A stretch of DNA of 64,000 nucleotides from Acinetobacter sp. UBA3106 (lineage in GTDB: Bacteria; Pseudomonadota; Gammaproteobacteria; Pseudomonadales; Moraxellaceae), in assembly GCA_002365595.1 (NCBI GenBank), contig DFAM01000017.1:176939-240938 (forward strand), read 5' to 3'. The translations under genes and the position numbers were made by a program. The notes under the pieces are model-generated. The model was not told the DNA's origin. It saw nothing but the letters and a program-made list of their open reading frames with translations, and ran no database searches. Below are positions 1 to 8,795 of the stretch, in pieces (position 1 is the stretch's first letter; the number at the start of each line of letters is the position of its first letter).

Positions 1-154
1 AATTCTTCTTCCTCTTTTCTTATTCATCTTTCATCCATTACCGAAGATTAAAGCAGCATCTCATACGGCTTTTCAATTGCAATTTGTTGCTCAAAAACAG
101 GTAAAACCCGTTTTAACGTTTATAATGAAGATGACTTTCAAATCGTCGAATCTT
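1..154. other. Left edge, unassigned sequence upstream of rlmH
   Basis: The 154 bases before rlmH contain no gene I can assign. The rlmH frame stays open back to the window edge and a second frame reads openly from about 52 to 216. Neither translation resembles a family I know, and neither has a start with a ribosome binding site. It may be the 3' end of an upstream gene cut by the window, or simply leader sequence. Confidence 0.3.
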
Positions 155-637
155 ATGAAAATCCGTATTATTACCATCGGTCAAAAAATGCCAGCCTGGG
201 TGCTCACCGGTTTTGAAGATTACTTCAAACGTATTCAGCCTTTTGTGCAGACTCAAATTATTGAATTACCTATGGCAAAACGCGGCAAAAACGATTCCGA
301 AGCCGATATCCTGAAATATCGCCAGATTGAAGGTGACAGTATTCTGAATGCGCTTAAGCATAATGAAACCCTGATTGCCCTTGAAGTTGGTGGCAAAGAA
401 TTCAGTACTGAAAAACTGGCTGAAACCATGAAACATTGGATGCTTGAAGGCAACGATGTGGTGTTGGCAATTGGGGGTCCGGATGGCCACTCTGAAGCGG
501 TGCGTAAAGCTGCTGCATGGCACTGGTCGCTGTCCAAACTGACCTTGCCTCATCCTATGGTTCGCGTCATGCTGATTGAGCAGCTCTACCGCGCAATGAG
601 TATTAACCATAATCATCCTTATCACCGAGCCGGTTAA
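155..637 (+). CDS. rlmH: 23S rRNA (pseudouridine-1915 N3)-methyltransferase RlmH
   Basis: RlmH is a SPOUT-class methyltransferase that uses SAM to methylate pseudouridine 1915 in helix 69 of 23S rRNA on assembled 70S ribosomes. The protein is 160 residues, close to the usual 155-160. It starts with the typical MKIRIITIG strand and has the SAM-loop motif IGGPDGH near residue 107. It ends with the knot-forming stretch RVMLIEQLYRAMSI and the family C-terminus NHPYHRAG. The frame is open further upstream, but the ATG at 155 gives the family N-terminus, so I chose it. In many proteobacteria rlmH follows rsfS; that neighbour would lie outside the window. Confidence 0.95.
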   Translation: MKIRIITIGQKMPAWVLTGFEDYFKRIQPFVQTQIIELPMAKRGKNDSEADILKYRQIEGDSILNALKHNETLIALEVGGKEFSTEKLAETMKHWMLEGNDVVLAIGGPDGHSEAVRKAAAWHWSLSKLTLPHPMVRVMLIEQLYRAMSINHNHPYHRAG

Positions 638-658
638 AACTTCATAACAGGATGATTT

Positions 659-700
659 AAGCTCGCAAAAATAGTGTAAAACTAAGCTATTTCTGAGCTT
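659..700. repeat. Interrupted inverted repeat downstream of rlmH
   Basis: Arms AAGCTC (659-664) and AAATAG (669-674) pair with CTATTT (687-692) and GAGCTT (695-700), leaving a small internal loop. There is no T-run after it, so it is not a standard intrinsic terminator. It lies 22 bases after rlmH and about 140 bases before the dioxygenase gene. Confidence 0.35.
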
Positions 701-836
701 GAGTCATCAACCAGATCGGGCTCTGCGTTATCGTTCCACAAACGAAACAATATGTTGATATAAATTTTATTTATTCTATTTCTCTTTATTTGGCATCATA
801 TCCTCAATCGATAGTATTTAAATTAGGCGCGTCATC

Positions 837-1613
837 ATGAATTTACAAACTTTACCCGGTTTATTTATTTCACATGGATCACCCATGTTGGCGCTTAATC
901 CGGAACAGGTGGGTCCTGCTTTGGAGCGATTGAGTTTAAATCTGCCTAAGCCTGAAGCCATTATTGTGATGTCTGCACACTGGGAAAGTAATGCACTCGA
1001 AGTCAGTAGCAGTGTACGTCCTGAAACCTGGCATGATTTCCGTGGTTTTCCGCCGGAGCTGTATGAAATACGCTATCCTGCACCGGGTCAGCCTGAACTT
1101 GCAGAAGAAATTCTGCATCTGTTAGCCAATGCCGGCTTTTCCGCGCATGCCAATAGCACCCGTCCACGTGATCATGGTGTATGGATGCCTTTGCTGCATA
1201 TGTATCCTGAGGCTGATATTCCTGTCATTGAAATCTCCTTGCCCATGAACCTGTCGGCAGAAGATATTTATAAAATTGGCCAAACCCTGGCACCATTACG
1301 TGAAAAGCAGATCTTAATGATCGGCTCGGGAAGTATTACCCATAACTTAAGCGAACTGTCCTGGCATGGCGACTCTGCTGCAGTACCTGAATGGGCATCG
1401 ACTTTCCGGAATTATGTGGTCAATAAAATGAATCACAGTGATTATGCTGCGGTTCTGGACTGGCAGACTATTCCCCATGTACAACGTAATCATCCTACCT
1501 TGGAACACTTTGCTCCACTGTTCTTTGCCATGGGCACGGGTCACCGTTTTAGTATTGTACATAGTAGTTTCAGTATGGGTTCTCTGGGCATGGATATTTA
1601 CCGTTTTGATTAA
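837..1613 (+). CDS. ygiD: 4,5-DOPA extradiol dioxygenase-like protein (YgiD family)
   Basis: This is a class III extradiol ring-cleavage dioxygenase of the LigB superfamily, related to E. coli YgiD, which cleaves L-DOPA in vitro. It is 258 residues, the usual size for the family. Likely metal ligands are visible: His in the N-terminal SHGSPM motif, His in SAHWES near residue 50, and DHGVWMPL near residue 115. A conserved His occurs in the C-terminal half (GSGSITHN). The gene stands alone with about 200 bp of AT-rich DNA before it and no obvious operon partner. The enzyme class is secure; the natural substrate is not. Confidence 0.88.
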   Translation: MNLQTLPGLFISHGSPMLALNPEQVGPALERLSLNLPKPEAIIVMSAHWESNALEVSSSVRPETWHDFRGFPPELYEIRYPAPGQPELAEEILHLLANAGFSAHANSTRPRDHGVWMPLLHMYPEADIPVIEISLPMNLSAEDIYKIGQTLAPLREKQILMIGSGSITHNLSELSWHGDSAAVPEWASTFRNYVVNKMNHSDYAAVLDWQTIPHVQRNHPTLEHFAPLFFAMGTGHRFSIVHSSFSMGSLGMDIYRFD

Positions 1614-1802
1614 TTCATTAATCGTGGACTTTTCATACAGCATTTAAAAAAACCGCTCATCAACTCATAACTTTTTATTAACAATTAACAAAATTATAAT
1701 TATGGATACATTTTGAAACTGAATTCACCAAAATGTATCCATATTTTATAAATGCTTATACTTTATGCTCTTAAAAATTTTTCAAAACCAGATACTTTTA
1801 AA

Positions 1803-2570
1803 ATGAAATTTAAGCTTTTAGCAATTGCCCTTTTCCCTCTTACGCTTATGGCCTGCCAATCTGGTGATCTACAGAAAGCTGGAGATGTTGCCATTTCAGT
1901 CTTACAACAACAAAATGCAGATCAAACGCTCAGTACTTATCAATGGAGTACCACTACAGGCACTGCGCCAAAACCTTTGGTTCTGAATTTTGATCATAAA
2001 GGGCATTTAAGTATTGCGACCAGCTGTAATGGTATGGGCGGGAGCTGGAAAGTTGAAAATAATCAGATTGTCACCAGCAACCTGATCTCTACCCAAATGG
2101 CATGTGAAGACTCAGCCATGCAGCAGGAAAAAGTTGCTGCCGATTTACTTGACAATCGTAAAGCACCGTTCCTTTTAGATTTAAAAGATCCACAGCAACC
2201 GACATTAACCATTGTTTCAGCGACAGGTCAAAAATACGTTTTCACCGGCACCATGACACCTGAAAGCAAATATCAAAGTCAGGCTGAAACCATTTTTCTG
2301 GAAATATCACCTGAAACAAAACCCTGTACTGGCGTTGCTCCACAAACCTGTCTCCAAGTACGTGAAGTTAAATATGCCGAAAATGGGGTAAAAACTCAGG
2401 TCGATAAAGACTGGACTTTGTTCTATGACAAAATCGAAGGCTTTACTCATACCCCGAATGAACGCCAGATCATCCGGGTCAAACGTTATGAAATCAAGCA
2501 TCCCGCTGCAGATCAGTCGAAATATGCTTATATCCATGACATGACCGTTGAACGCTCAACAGTGAAGTAA
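1803..2570 (+). CDS. META and DUF4377 domain lipoprotein
   Basis: A 255-residue envelope lipoprotein. A lysine-containing signal peptide ends in the lipobox LMAC, with Cys at about residue 18. Residues about 45-150 resemble the META/HslJ domain, with the conserved CNGMGG turn and a second Cys in QMACED. Residues about 170-255 match DUF4377, a small domain with a paired-Cys TGVAPQTCLQV motif and a WTLFYDKIEGF core. HslJ-type proteins are linked to heat-shock and novobiocin resistance in E. coli, but no enzymatic role is known. The ATG at 1803 puts the signal peptide at the N-terminus; an upstream in-frame start at 1752 would bury it. Confidence 0.8.
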   Translation: MKFKLLAIALFPLTLMACQSGDLQKAGDVAISVLQQQNADQTLSTYQWSTTTGTAPKPLVLNFDHKGHLSIATSCNGMGGSWKVENNQIVTSNLISTQMACEDSAMQQEKVAADLLDNRKAPFLLDLKDPQQPTLTIVSATGQKYVFTGTMTPESKYQSQAETIFLEISPETKPCTGVAPQTCLQVREVKYAENGVKTQVDKDWTLFYDKIEGFTHTPNERQIIRVKRYEIKHPAADQSKYAYIHDMTVERSTVK

Positions 2571-2588
2571 ATAGCGTATTCAAGACAT

Positions 2589-2621
2589 AAAAAAACCGAG
2601 GCTTTTGCCCCGGTTTTTTAA
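2589..2621. terminator. Bidirectional terminator between lipoprotein gene and gdhA
   Basis: A GC-rich stem (ACCG-GGC / GCC-CGGT, one mismatch) with a TTTT loop is flanked by A-run and T-run. It lies between two converging genes and can end transcription from both sides. Confidence 0.85.
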
Positions 2622-2640
2622 AGCTTAAACCAAGTCAGAC

Positions 2641-3987
2641 TTAGAATACGCCTTGAGCAAGCATGGCATCAGCCACTTTTACGAAGCCTGCAATGTTCGC
2701 ACCGTCAACATAGTTCACAGTACCATCTTCTTTCGTACCGTATTTCACGCAGTTGCGGTGAATTTCTTTCATGATTGCGTGTAAACGCTCATCCACTTCT
2801 TCGAAAGTCCAGCCTAAACGCAATGCGTTTTGAGACATTTCAAGACCAGAAGTTGCTACACCACCGGCATTCGATGCCTTACCTGGAGCATAAAGAATTT
2901 TCGCTTCAACGAATTTCTCTACAGCATCCAGTGTAGAAGGCATGTTCGCACCTTCAGCCACACAGATTGCACCATTTGCAAGAAGTTTAGCTGCGTCATC
3001 TGCATCTAACTCGTTTTGAGTTGCACATGGAAGTGCGATATCACACTTGATACCCCAAGGACGTTGACCTTCAAGATATTCAAAACCGTGTTTAGACGCG
3101 AATTCAGAAATACGGCCACGTTTCACGTTTTTAAGTTCCATCACTTCTGCAAGAAGTTCGTCAGTGAAACCGTCTTTAACGAACACTGTACCTGCAGAGT
3201 CAGAAAGTGAAACCACTTTCGCGCCCAGGAACATTGCTTTTTCAGCAGCGTATTGTGCAACGTTACCAGAACCGGAAATCGTTACAACTTTATCTTTGAA
3301 GCTGTCGCCACGAGTTTTTAGCATTTCCTCAGCGAAATACACAGTACCGTAACCCGTTGCTTCAGGACGAGCCAATGAACCACCGAAAGTTAAACCTTTA
3401 CCAGTGAATACACATGAAGTGTCATTGCTCAATTTTTTCATCATGCCGGCCATGTAGCCTACTTCACGGCCACCTACACCGATATCGCCCGCAGGGATGT
3501 CTGTGTTTGAACCAAGGTGACGATAAAGCTCGATCATCAACGCTTGGCAGAAACGCATGATTTCGCCTTCAGACTTACCTTTAGGGTCGAAGTCTGAACC
3601 ACCTTTACCACCGCCCATTGGCAATGTAGTCAAAGCATTTTTGAAAGTTTGTTCAAAGCCCAGGAATTTCAGAATTGAAAGGTTCACTGAAGGATGGAAA
3701 CGCATCCCCCCTTTAAATGGACCAATCGCTGAGTTGTACTGTACACGGAAAGCACGGTTAACTTGAGTTTGGCCTTTGTCATCTACCCATGAAACACGGA
3801 ACTGAATCGCACGTTCAGGTTCTACCAGACGTTCAAGTAATCCATGATCAGCATATTCTGGATTCTTTTCAATGAATGGCCAAAGGCTGGTCATCACTTC
3901 TTCTACAGCTTGTAGAAACTCTGGTTGATGTTGGTCACGTGATTTAACGTAGTCTAGGAAGTCGTTAAGGCTGTTATATTTCAACAC
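2641..3987 (-). CDS. gdhA: NADP-specific glutamate dehydrogenase
   Basis: GdhA aminates 2-oxoglutarate to glutamate with NADPH and ammonium. It is 448 residues, almost colinear with E. coli GdhA (447). The catalytic-lysine motif PMGGGKGG is near residue 125, the PAGDIGVGGREVG stretch near 165, and the nucleotide-binding GSGNVAQYAAEKA near 240. The start is GTG at 3987, with GAGG five bases upstream; the protein then matches E. coli from its first helix. It is monocistronic, ends at a shared terminator and is divergent from the rnfB-like/nth pair across about 330 bp of AT-rich DNA. Confidence 0.97.
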   Translation of the reverse strand: MLKYNSLNDFLDYVKSRDQHQPEFLQAVEEVMTSLWPFIEKNPEYADHGLLERLVEPERAIQFRVSWVDDKGQTQVNRAFRVQYNSAIGPFKGGMRFHPSVNLSILKFLGFEQTFKNALTTLPMGGGKGGSDFDPKGKSEGEIMRFCQALMIELYRHLGSNTDIPAGDIGVGGREVGYMAGMMKKLSNDTSCVFTGKGLTFGGSLARPEATGYGTVYFAEEMLKTRGDSFKDKVVTISGSGNVAQYAAEKAMFLGAKVVSLSDSAGTVFVKDGFTDELLAEVMELKNVKRGRISEFASKHGFEYLEGQRPWGIKCDIALPCATQNELDADDAAKLLANGAICVAEGANMPSTLDAVEKFVEAKILYAPGKASNAGGVATSGLEMSQNALRLGWTFEEVDERLHAIMKEIHRNCVKYGTKEDGTVNYVDGANIAGFVKVADAMLAQGVF

Positions 3988-4317
3988 TTAATCCTCAGCA
4001 GAAATGGATCAAAATCGGTCAATATTTCAATCAATGATATATTTTGGCGCAAAACATTAAATATCACTTGCACCTATTCAGCAATAGTTTTTTAAAAAAA
4101 ACTTCAATTATCTTTAAAGAACATATATTTAAATTAATCATTCAGTCATTTTAGTTATATATTAAATAACTTTTAGCTATATTTTAATGTCATATTTTGC
4201 TCATATTTAATGCACTCTTGGTACCATTTTCGAGCACAGGAATTCTATCTAAAAACATGCTAGTATTGCTCTCCAGCAAATTGTTCCATGCTGCTTGCCC
4301 AGCAATCCCGGTTATTC
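3988..4317. other. AT-rich divergent promoter region, gdhA / rnfB-like
   Basis: About 330 bp without a gene, between two divergent transcription units. It has many A/T tracts, as expected for promoters. I see no strong palindrome, repeat or RNA gene and cannot assign -35/-10 boxes with confidence. Confidence 0.5.
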
Positions 4318-5112
4318 ATGAACACGCAAATTACCTTAATTCAAAAAATTGACGCCCTGCTGCCGCAAACCCAATGTGGACTTTGCGGCCATCGAGATGG
4401 ATGTTTGCCCTATGCAAAATCCATTGCCGAAGGTGAGGAAGCCAATAAATGTGTACCAGGCGGACAGCCGGTTGCCGATGCTTTGGCTGCATTGCTGGAT
4501 CGACCGCAACTGCAAGCAGAAGAAAGTGTCTGGCCAATTCAGAGTGATGGCCGGCCGCAGCGCATGAAAGCCATTATTCGTGAAGATGAATGTATTGGCT
4601 GTACCAAATGTATTAGTGCTTGTCCAGTCGATGCGATTATTGGCTCAGGCAAACTCATGCACAGCATTTTGACTGACCTGTGTACCGGTTGCGAACTGTG
4701 CATTCCCCCGTGTCCTGTTGACTGTATTGACCTTGTGGAAGATCACCACAGCATCCCTTCAGAAGAGATGCGCATTGCTGAACAAACCGACCTGCGCAAT
4801 CGCTATTACGCCCATATTCAACGGGAAGAAAAACGACGCATCAACCGTAAGGGTCCGGTGGTCCGTGCCAATATTGATACTGCCTTATTTGCCCAATTTT
4901 CCGCGCAAAGTGATCAGGTTCCAGAGATTCAAGTTGTGGAAAAAACAGCTAAACCTGTCGTGAGCCACGATGCAGCAACTACTATTCAACTGGCAAAAAT
5001 TCGTACGCAAATCAAAAAGTTAGAAAAACAGCTCAGTGTTCGGGAAGATCCGCAAAAACGTGCCGTGCTGGATGATTTGCAACAGCAGTTGACTGCTTTG
5101 GGAGCCTCATGA
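4318..5112 (+). CDS. Soluble RnfB-like iron-sulfur ferredoxin
   Basis: A 264-residue iron-sulfur protein of the RnfB family, which in the Rnf/Rsx complex passes electrons between ferredoxin or NADH and membrane partners. It has the RnfB Fe-S domain with Cys at 20, 23, 29 and 45. Two 4Fe-4S ferredoxin motifs follow (Cys 92/95/98/102 and 122/125/128/132), then a charged C-terminal extension with a predicted coiled coil. Unlike canonical RnfB it has no N-terminal membrane helix, and no other rnf genes lie nearby. It overlaps nth by 4 bp. E. coli nth ends the rsxABCDGE operon, so the linkage is conserved although the rest of the complex is absent here. The start at 4318 is favoured over 4288 because it gives the family N-terminus. 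Confidence 0.85.
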   Translation: MNTQITLIQKIDALLPQTQCGLCGHRDGCLPYAKSIAEGEEANKCVPGGQPVADALAALLDRPQLQAEESVWPIQSDGRPQRMKAIIREDECIGCTKCISACPVDAIIGSGKLMHSILTDLCTGCELCIPPCPVDCIDLVEDHHSIPSEEMRIAEQTDLRNRYYAHIQREEKRRINRKGPVVRANIDTALFAQFSAQSDQVPEIQVVEKTAKPVVSHDAATTIQLAKIRTQIKKLEKQLSVREDPQKRAVLDDLQQQLTALGAS

Positions 5113-5807
5113 TGGCGGTTAAAAACATGACCAAAAAGCAGATTCAGATTTTTTTTGAACGCTTACGTGAGCAAAGACCTAGCCCTAAAACCGAACTGAA
5201 TTACAGCAATCCTTTTGAGCTTTTGGTGGCCGTTACCCTTTCAGCTCAAGCCACTGATGTCAGCGTGAATAAAGCCACTGACAAGCTGTTTCCGGTGGCC
5301 AATACACCGGAAGCTATTTATGCTTTAGGCGTGGAAGGGTTAAAAGAATATATCAAGACCATCGGTTTATATAACGCCAAAGCCGAGAACGTGATTAAAG
5401 CCTGCAAAATACTGATAGAAAAACACAACAGTATAGTGCCTAACAATCGGGCTGAGCTGGAAGCATTGCCGGGTGTTGGACGTAAAACTGCTAATGTGGT
5501 GCTGAATACCGCCTTCGGCCATCCCACTATGGCAGTCGATACGCATATCTTTCGTGTAGGTAATCGCACTGGTCTGGCTATTGGCAAAAATGTGCTGGAA
5601 GTTGAACATCGGCTGGTGAAAGTCATTCCAAAGGAATTTATAGTCGATGCCCATCATTGGCTGATCCTACACGGTCGTTATACCTGTATTGCCCGTAAGC
5701 CTAAATGTCACGAATGTGTGGTAGCAGATGTCTGCAACTGGCCAGACCGTTTTGAATTTGGTGCTGCACGTAGCATTGCAGTCAAAAACATTGAAGCTGA
5801 ACTTTAA
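5109..5807 (+). CDS. nth: Endonuclease III (DNA glycosylase/AP lyase)
   Basis: Nth removes oxidised pyrimidines and cleaves the abasic site by beta-elimination in base excision repair. It is 232 residues, slightly longer than E. coli Nth (211) at the N-terminus. The helix-hairpin-helix LPGVGRKTANV carries the catalytic lysine (about K126), and VDTH supplies the catalytic aspartate (about D144). The C-terminal 4Fe-4S cluster has the expected C-X6-C-X2-C-X5-C spacing (C192, C199, C202, C208). Its ATG overlaps the stop of the rnfB-like gene, which suggests translational coupling. A start at 5127 is also possible. Confidence 0.96.
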   Translation: MMAVKNMTKKQIQIFFERLREQRPSPKTELNYSNPFELLVAVTLSAQATDVSVNKATDKLFPVANTPEAIYALGVEGLKEYIKTIGLYNAKAENVIKACKILIEKHNSIVPNNRAELEALPGVGRKTANVVLNTAFGHPTMAVDTHIFRVGNRTGLAIGKNVLEVEHRLVKVIPKEFIVDAHHWLILHGRYTCIARKPKCHECVVADVCNWPDRFEFGAARSIAVKNIEAEL

Positions 5808-5820
5808 GTTCAACTTTTTT
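5798..5820 (+). terminator. Weak terminator-like hairpin at the nth stop
   Basis: A 5-bp stem (TGAAC / GTTCA) with a 5-base loop holds the nth stop codon and runs into a T-rich tail (ACTTTTTT). The stem is short, so this is a tentative call. Confidence 0.4.
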
Positions 5821-5834
5821 GATGGATAAACAGT

Positions 5835-6065
5835 TTATTTATTTTTTTCTTGTTCAGCTTTTTCTTGCTCACGTTTTTGTTGTTCGTGTTGCGCCTGTAA
5901 CTTCGGATGTAATTGACGCTGCAGTGTTTTAGCTGCACTTTCTGCGCGCTCTTGTTGGCGAATTTTGCTCAGCATTTTAAAACTCAAATAGAACAACGCC
6001 ACCAAAATGACCAGAAACAACAACATTAAAAACAAAACACCCATTTTCACAGTGGTCGTTCCCAT
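5835..6065 (-). CDS. Small single-pass membrane protein, hypothetical
   Basis: A 76-residue protein with one strongly hydrophobic helix (about residues 9-31). After it comes a basic, Gln/Glu/Lys-rich tail likely to form a cytoplasmic coiled coil. I do not recognise the family. It lies downstream of adk, separated by a terminator-like hairpin, and converges with nth. There is no good Shine-Dalgarno before the ATG at 6065; an internal ATG at 6044 would leave the membrane helix intact. Confidence 0.6.
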   Translation of the reverse strand: MGTTTVKMGVLFLMLLFLVILVALFYLSFKMLSKIRQQERAESAAKTLQRQLHPKLQAQHEQQKREQEKAEQEKNK

Positions 6066-6078
6066 CAGTAAGATAAAT

Positions 6079-6113
6079 AAAAAGAGCCCTAATATGACTT
6101 AGGACTCTTTTAA
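6079..6113 (-). terminator. adk terminator
   Basis: Arms AAAGAG-CCTAA and TTAGG-CTCTTT pair with one mismatch around a TATGAC loop, and a T-rich run follows on the minus strand. It lies just downstream of the adk stop at 6145. Confidence 0.65.
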
Positions 6114-6144
6114 TGTCAAAACATTCACTGCGAAGGCAGATGAA

Positions 6145-6804
6145 TTATTTTGATTGATCTAGAATGGCGAACAAATCAGTTTGAACTTCTTCAATTGGAC
6201 GAAGACCATTCAACTTGTCATAAGTCGGTGCATTTTCACCTGATGCTGCACGGCCTTGGTAGAAACCTACCAATTGCTCAGTTTCAGTGTGGTATGAACC
6301 TAAACGTTTACGAATAGTTTCTTCCTGGTCATCAGGACGTTGAACCAGCTCTTCACCCGTTTCATCATCTTTACCTTCCACTTTAGGCGGATTGTAAACC
6401 ACGTGATAAACACGGCCAGAAGCCGGGTGCTGACGGCGACCAGAAAGACGTTTCACAATTTCTTCGTCTGGAACATCAATTTCAATCACGTGATCAATGC
6501 TGATGCCTTCATTTTCCAAAGCTTCTGCTTGCGGAATCGTGCGAGGGAAACCATCAAAGATGCAACCGTTTACACAATCAGGCTGAGCAATACGTTCTTT
6601 CACAAGACCGATGATAAGCTCGTCTGATACCAGACCGCCGCTTTCCATCACGCTTTTAGCTTTAAGACCTAATTCAGTACCTTCACGAATTGCAGCACGG
6701 AGCATATCACCGGTTGAAATTTGTGGGACATTGTAGCGCTTACAGATCAACTGAGCTTGTGTACCTTTACCTGCTCCAGGTGGTCCGAGTAATATAATGC
6801 GCAT
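6145..6804 (-). CDS. adk: Adenylate kinase
   Basis: Adk catalyses ATP + AMP to 2 ADP. It is 219 residues, the long-lid form. The P-loop GPPGAGKGTQA is at residues 7-17, the AMP-binding segment ISTGDMLRAAIREG near 30-43, and GFPRT near 84-88. The lid begins at GRRQHPASG. The lid lacks zinc-binding cysteines, as in other gammaproteobacteria. A strong Shine-Dalgarno (GAGGATG) precedes the ATG at 6804. It lies downstream of the DUF445 gene on the same strand, with a perfect hairpin in the gap. Confidence 0.97.
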   Translation of the reverse strand: MRIILLGPPGAGKGTQAQLICKRYNVPQISTGDMLRAAIREGTELGLKAKSVMESGGLVSDELIIGLVKERIAQPDCVNGCIFDGFPRTIPQAEALENEGISIDHVIEIDVPDEEIVKRLSGRRQHPASGRVYHVVYNPPKVEGKDDETGEELVQRPDDQEETIRKRLGSYHTETEQLVGFYQGRAASGENAPTYDKLNGLRPIEEVQTDLFAILDQSK

Positions 6805-6845
6805 AAAAAAACATCCTCATTTAACAAATATATGTGATGCGTTTG

Positions 6846-6871
6846 CATGACAAATCTAGCTATTTGTCATG
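6846..6871. repeat. Perfect 10-bp inverted repeat upstream of adk
   Basis: CATGACAAAT (6846-6855) and ATTTGTCATG (6862-6871) are exact reverse complements around a 6-base spacer. It lies 42 bases before the adk start and 16 bases after the DUF445 stop. No T-run follows on the minus strand, so an operator or leader hairpin fits better than a terminator. Confidence 0.6.
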
Positions 6872-6886
6872 TAGTCCAGCATCTAA

Positions 6887-8203
6887 TTATAAGAAAGCCA
6901 CAAACAAATGTATTGTACCCGCTATAAATCCGGTTACGCCACCCAAGACAATCAGAATCCATTCATCTTCCTGAAAGGCAGGACGCAATAAATTCTGAAA
7001 CTCTCTTGGCGTCAACTCGCGAATACGGTCTCTAAACATTTGATAGATTTTCTGTGCACGGCTCGCATTAAAGGCCGGGTCGCATACAGGCACCATCGTA
7101 ATTTCAATCGAGCGATCGATCAAGTCCGTCTTGAGTTTTGCATACTCTTTTGGACCTAAAGACAGCTGCAAAGAGGTCCGAACAACCGGGGTTTCCATAA
7201 TTTCATTAATATGGCGTTTAACGATACGGCGAGTTTTATCTTTCTTCCCGCCATACATCATTTCAGTCATGATGGATTTTAACGTAATTAGGTCTTCTGT
7301 GACCACTCGCGCAAAAACATCGGAGACTTCATCCTGGCGTTTCATAAACGCACCCTGAATATTATAGGTGCCAATACGCGGAATCACCGGTTTCAGCCAT
7401 GGAAACTTGCGACTGTCCGTGCGTGCAAAAAACTGTGGATAGCGTATATAGTGCGGTTCAAGCGGATTGAATACCATCCAGATCGCAATCCAGTTGGTCA
7501 AAAAACCCCAAACCGCTGCCCAAAAAGGAACTGTCCAGTGCCAAGGCACCACAAACCAGACAATCATCTGGAATATACCAAAGAACATCCCGATTAAAGC
7601 ACTAATATGCCAAATAAAGTTGATTTCTTTTTGACCTACCTTAAGAAACATATTGACCATTAAACGGCGATCACCTTCCATCTGGCGAACCACCATTTCA
7701 CGCATATCCACAAGTGACTCGACGTTCATGGTCAGCTCAGTCACTAATTCTCTTAAAATACCCGGCAGCTGTTTATGTGCTTGAGAATAAATACGGCGTT
7801 TAATGGAATAAGGCAAGTTTTCCCAAAGCACCGCATTACGGTCAATCATCATTTCATCAATCAGGTGTTCAAGTTCAAAACCGACCTGCTCACCAATGAC
7901 CCGTGCCATATCTTCTGGATCCATGGCATCTAGAAATTCACGCAATGAACCCAATTTTGACAAGGTATTATCTGTAATAATTCCAGAAATGCGACCGGCT
8001 TTACGTGGCACAATCCCCTGCCAACCGACAGGGAGAGGTCCTAAATGAAATCCCCAGAACGTCAAGGGATAAAAGACCATTTTCAGCGCCATCCACACAT
8101 GCGCCCAAGTTACAAAAGCTGTCACAGGAATGATGCTAAGTACTGCCCAGAAATCAGGGCGATTCAAGAAGGTTTGCCACAATTCGTTGACGTACTCAAA
8201 CAT
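6887..8203 (-). CDS. DUF445 family inner-membrane protein
   Basis: A 438-residue member of DUF445 (YheB/YjiN-like), whose biochemical role is unknown. Hydrophobic helices occur at about residues 17-45 and 195-245 (two or three segments), and a last one closes the C-terminus (about 415-437). The long middle region is soluble and helical with many charged residues. It lies between a small outer-membrane-type gene and adk on the same strand. The family is easily recognised; function cannot be inferred from the neighbours. Confidence 0.8.
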   Translation of the reverse strand: MFEYVNELWQTFLNRPDFWAVLSIIPVTAFVTWAHVWMALKMVFYPLTFWGFHLGPLPVGWQGIVPRKAGRISGIITDNTLSKLGSLREFLDAMDPEDMARVIGEQVGFELEHLIDEMMIDRNAVLWENLPYSIKRRIYSQAHKQLPGILRELVTELTMNVESLVDMREMVVRQMEGDRRLMVNMFLKVGQKEINFIWHISALIGMFFGIFQMIVWFVVPWHWTVPFWAAVWGFLTNWIAIWMVFNPLEPHYIRYPQFFARTDSRKFPWLKPVIPRIGTYNIQGAFMKRQDEVSDVFARVVTEDLITLKSIMTEMMYGGKKDKTRRIVKRHINEIMETPVVRTSLQLSLGPKEYAKLKTDLIDRSIEITMVPVCDPAFNASRAQKIYQMFRDRIRELTPREFQNLLRPAFQEDEWILIVLGGVTGFIAGTIHLFVAFL

Positions 8204-8267
8204 GCACGATATCCATATTTAATTTTTTAATCACAAAATACTTAATTATAAAAGCTCACTATTTTCA

Positions 8268-8795
8268 CTATAAACCGACACTTAGAGTATAGGAAAATTG
8301 TAGCATGGGCTCTGTTTCTGCAACCACATTGCCATTCTGATCTTCCATTTTTTCACCAGCGCCAATCCCAATACTAAAACTGCTAATCCGCTCTTTACTC
8401 AGCAAGACATAAGCTAAATCTATACCTGCACCCAGTCTTGCTTCATATTCATTATCAATTTTTTTACTTTCCAGATGCCCTGCATAAACACCCACATAGT
8501 AACCATTTTTATCTTTTCCGGTGAGATAGTAAGGATAACGAAACCCGACCTGACCACCGGCATTATAGTCATCATTATAAAATACGCCTGCTTTAGCATA
8601 AGCGATGCCATAAGGATTCACCCATTCTGCATTCAAATGCAGAAGTTTTTTGGTAAATCCAGCGCCCACATTCCATGGTTGAGCACTGTCTGATGTCAAT
8701 TTCGCTTCAGGTGAATATGGATTGTCTTGTGCATGCGCAATGTTTGCCAGCGCAAAAAAAGCCAGCAAAGGATATAATTTTGTGATTATTTTCAT
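8268..8795 (-). CDS. Small outer-membrane beta-barrel-like protein, hypothetical
   Basis: A 175-residue secreted protein. A signal peptide ends at AHA-QD (about residue 22). The mature part is rich in alternating aromatic/polar strands (for example GIAYAKAGVFY and YYVGVYAGHLE) and ends in a strand finishing SYTLSVGL. This pattern suits a small eight-strand outer-membrane barrel. No named family is recognised. The ATG at 8795 is preceded by AGGG. It lies upstream of the DUF445 gene, with 64 bp between them. Confidence 0.65.
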   Translation of the reverse strand: MKIITKLYPLLAFFALANIAHAQDNPYSPEAKLTSDSAQPWNVGAGFTKKLLHLNAEWVNPYGIAYAKAGVFYNDDYNAGGQVGFRYPYYLTGKDKNGYYVGVYAGHLESKKIDNEYEARLGAGIDLAYVLLSKERISSFSIGIGAGEKMEDQNGNVVAETEPMLQFSYTLSVGL

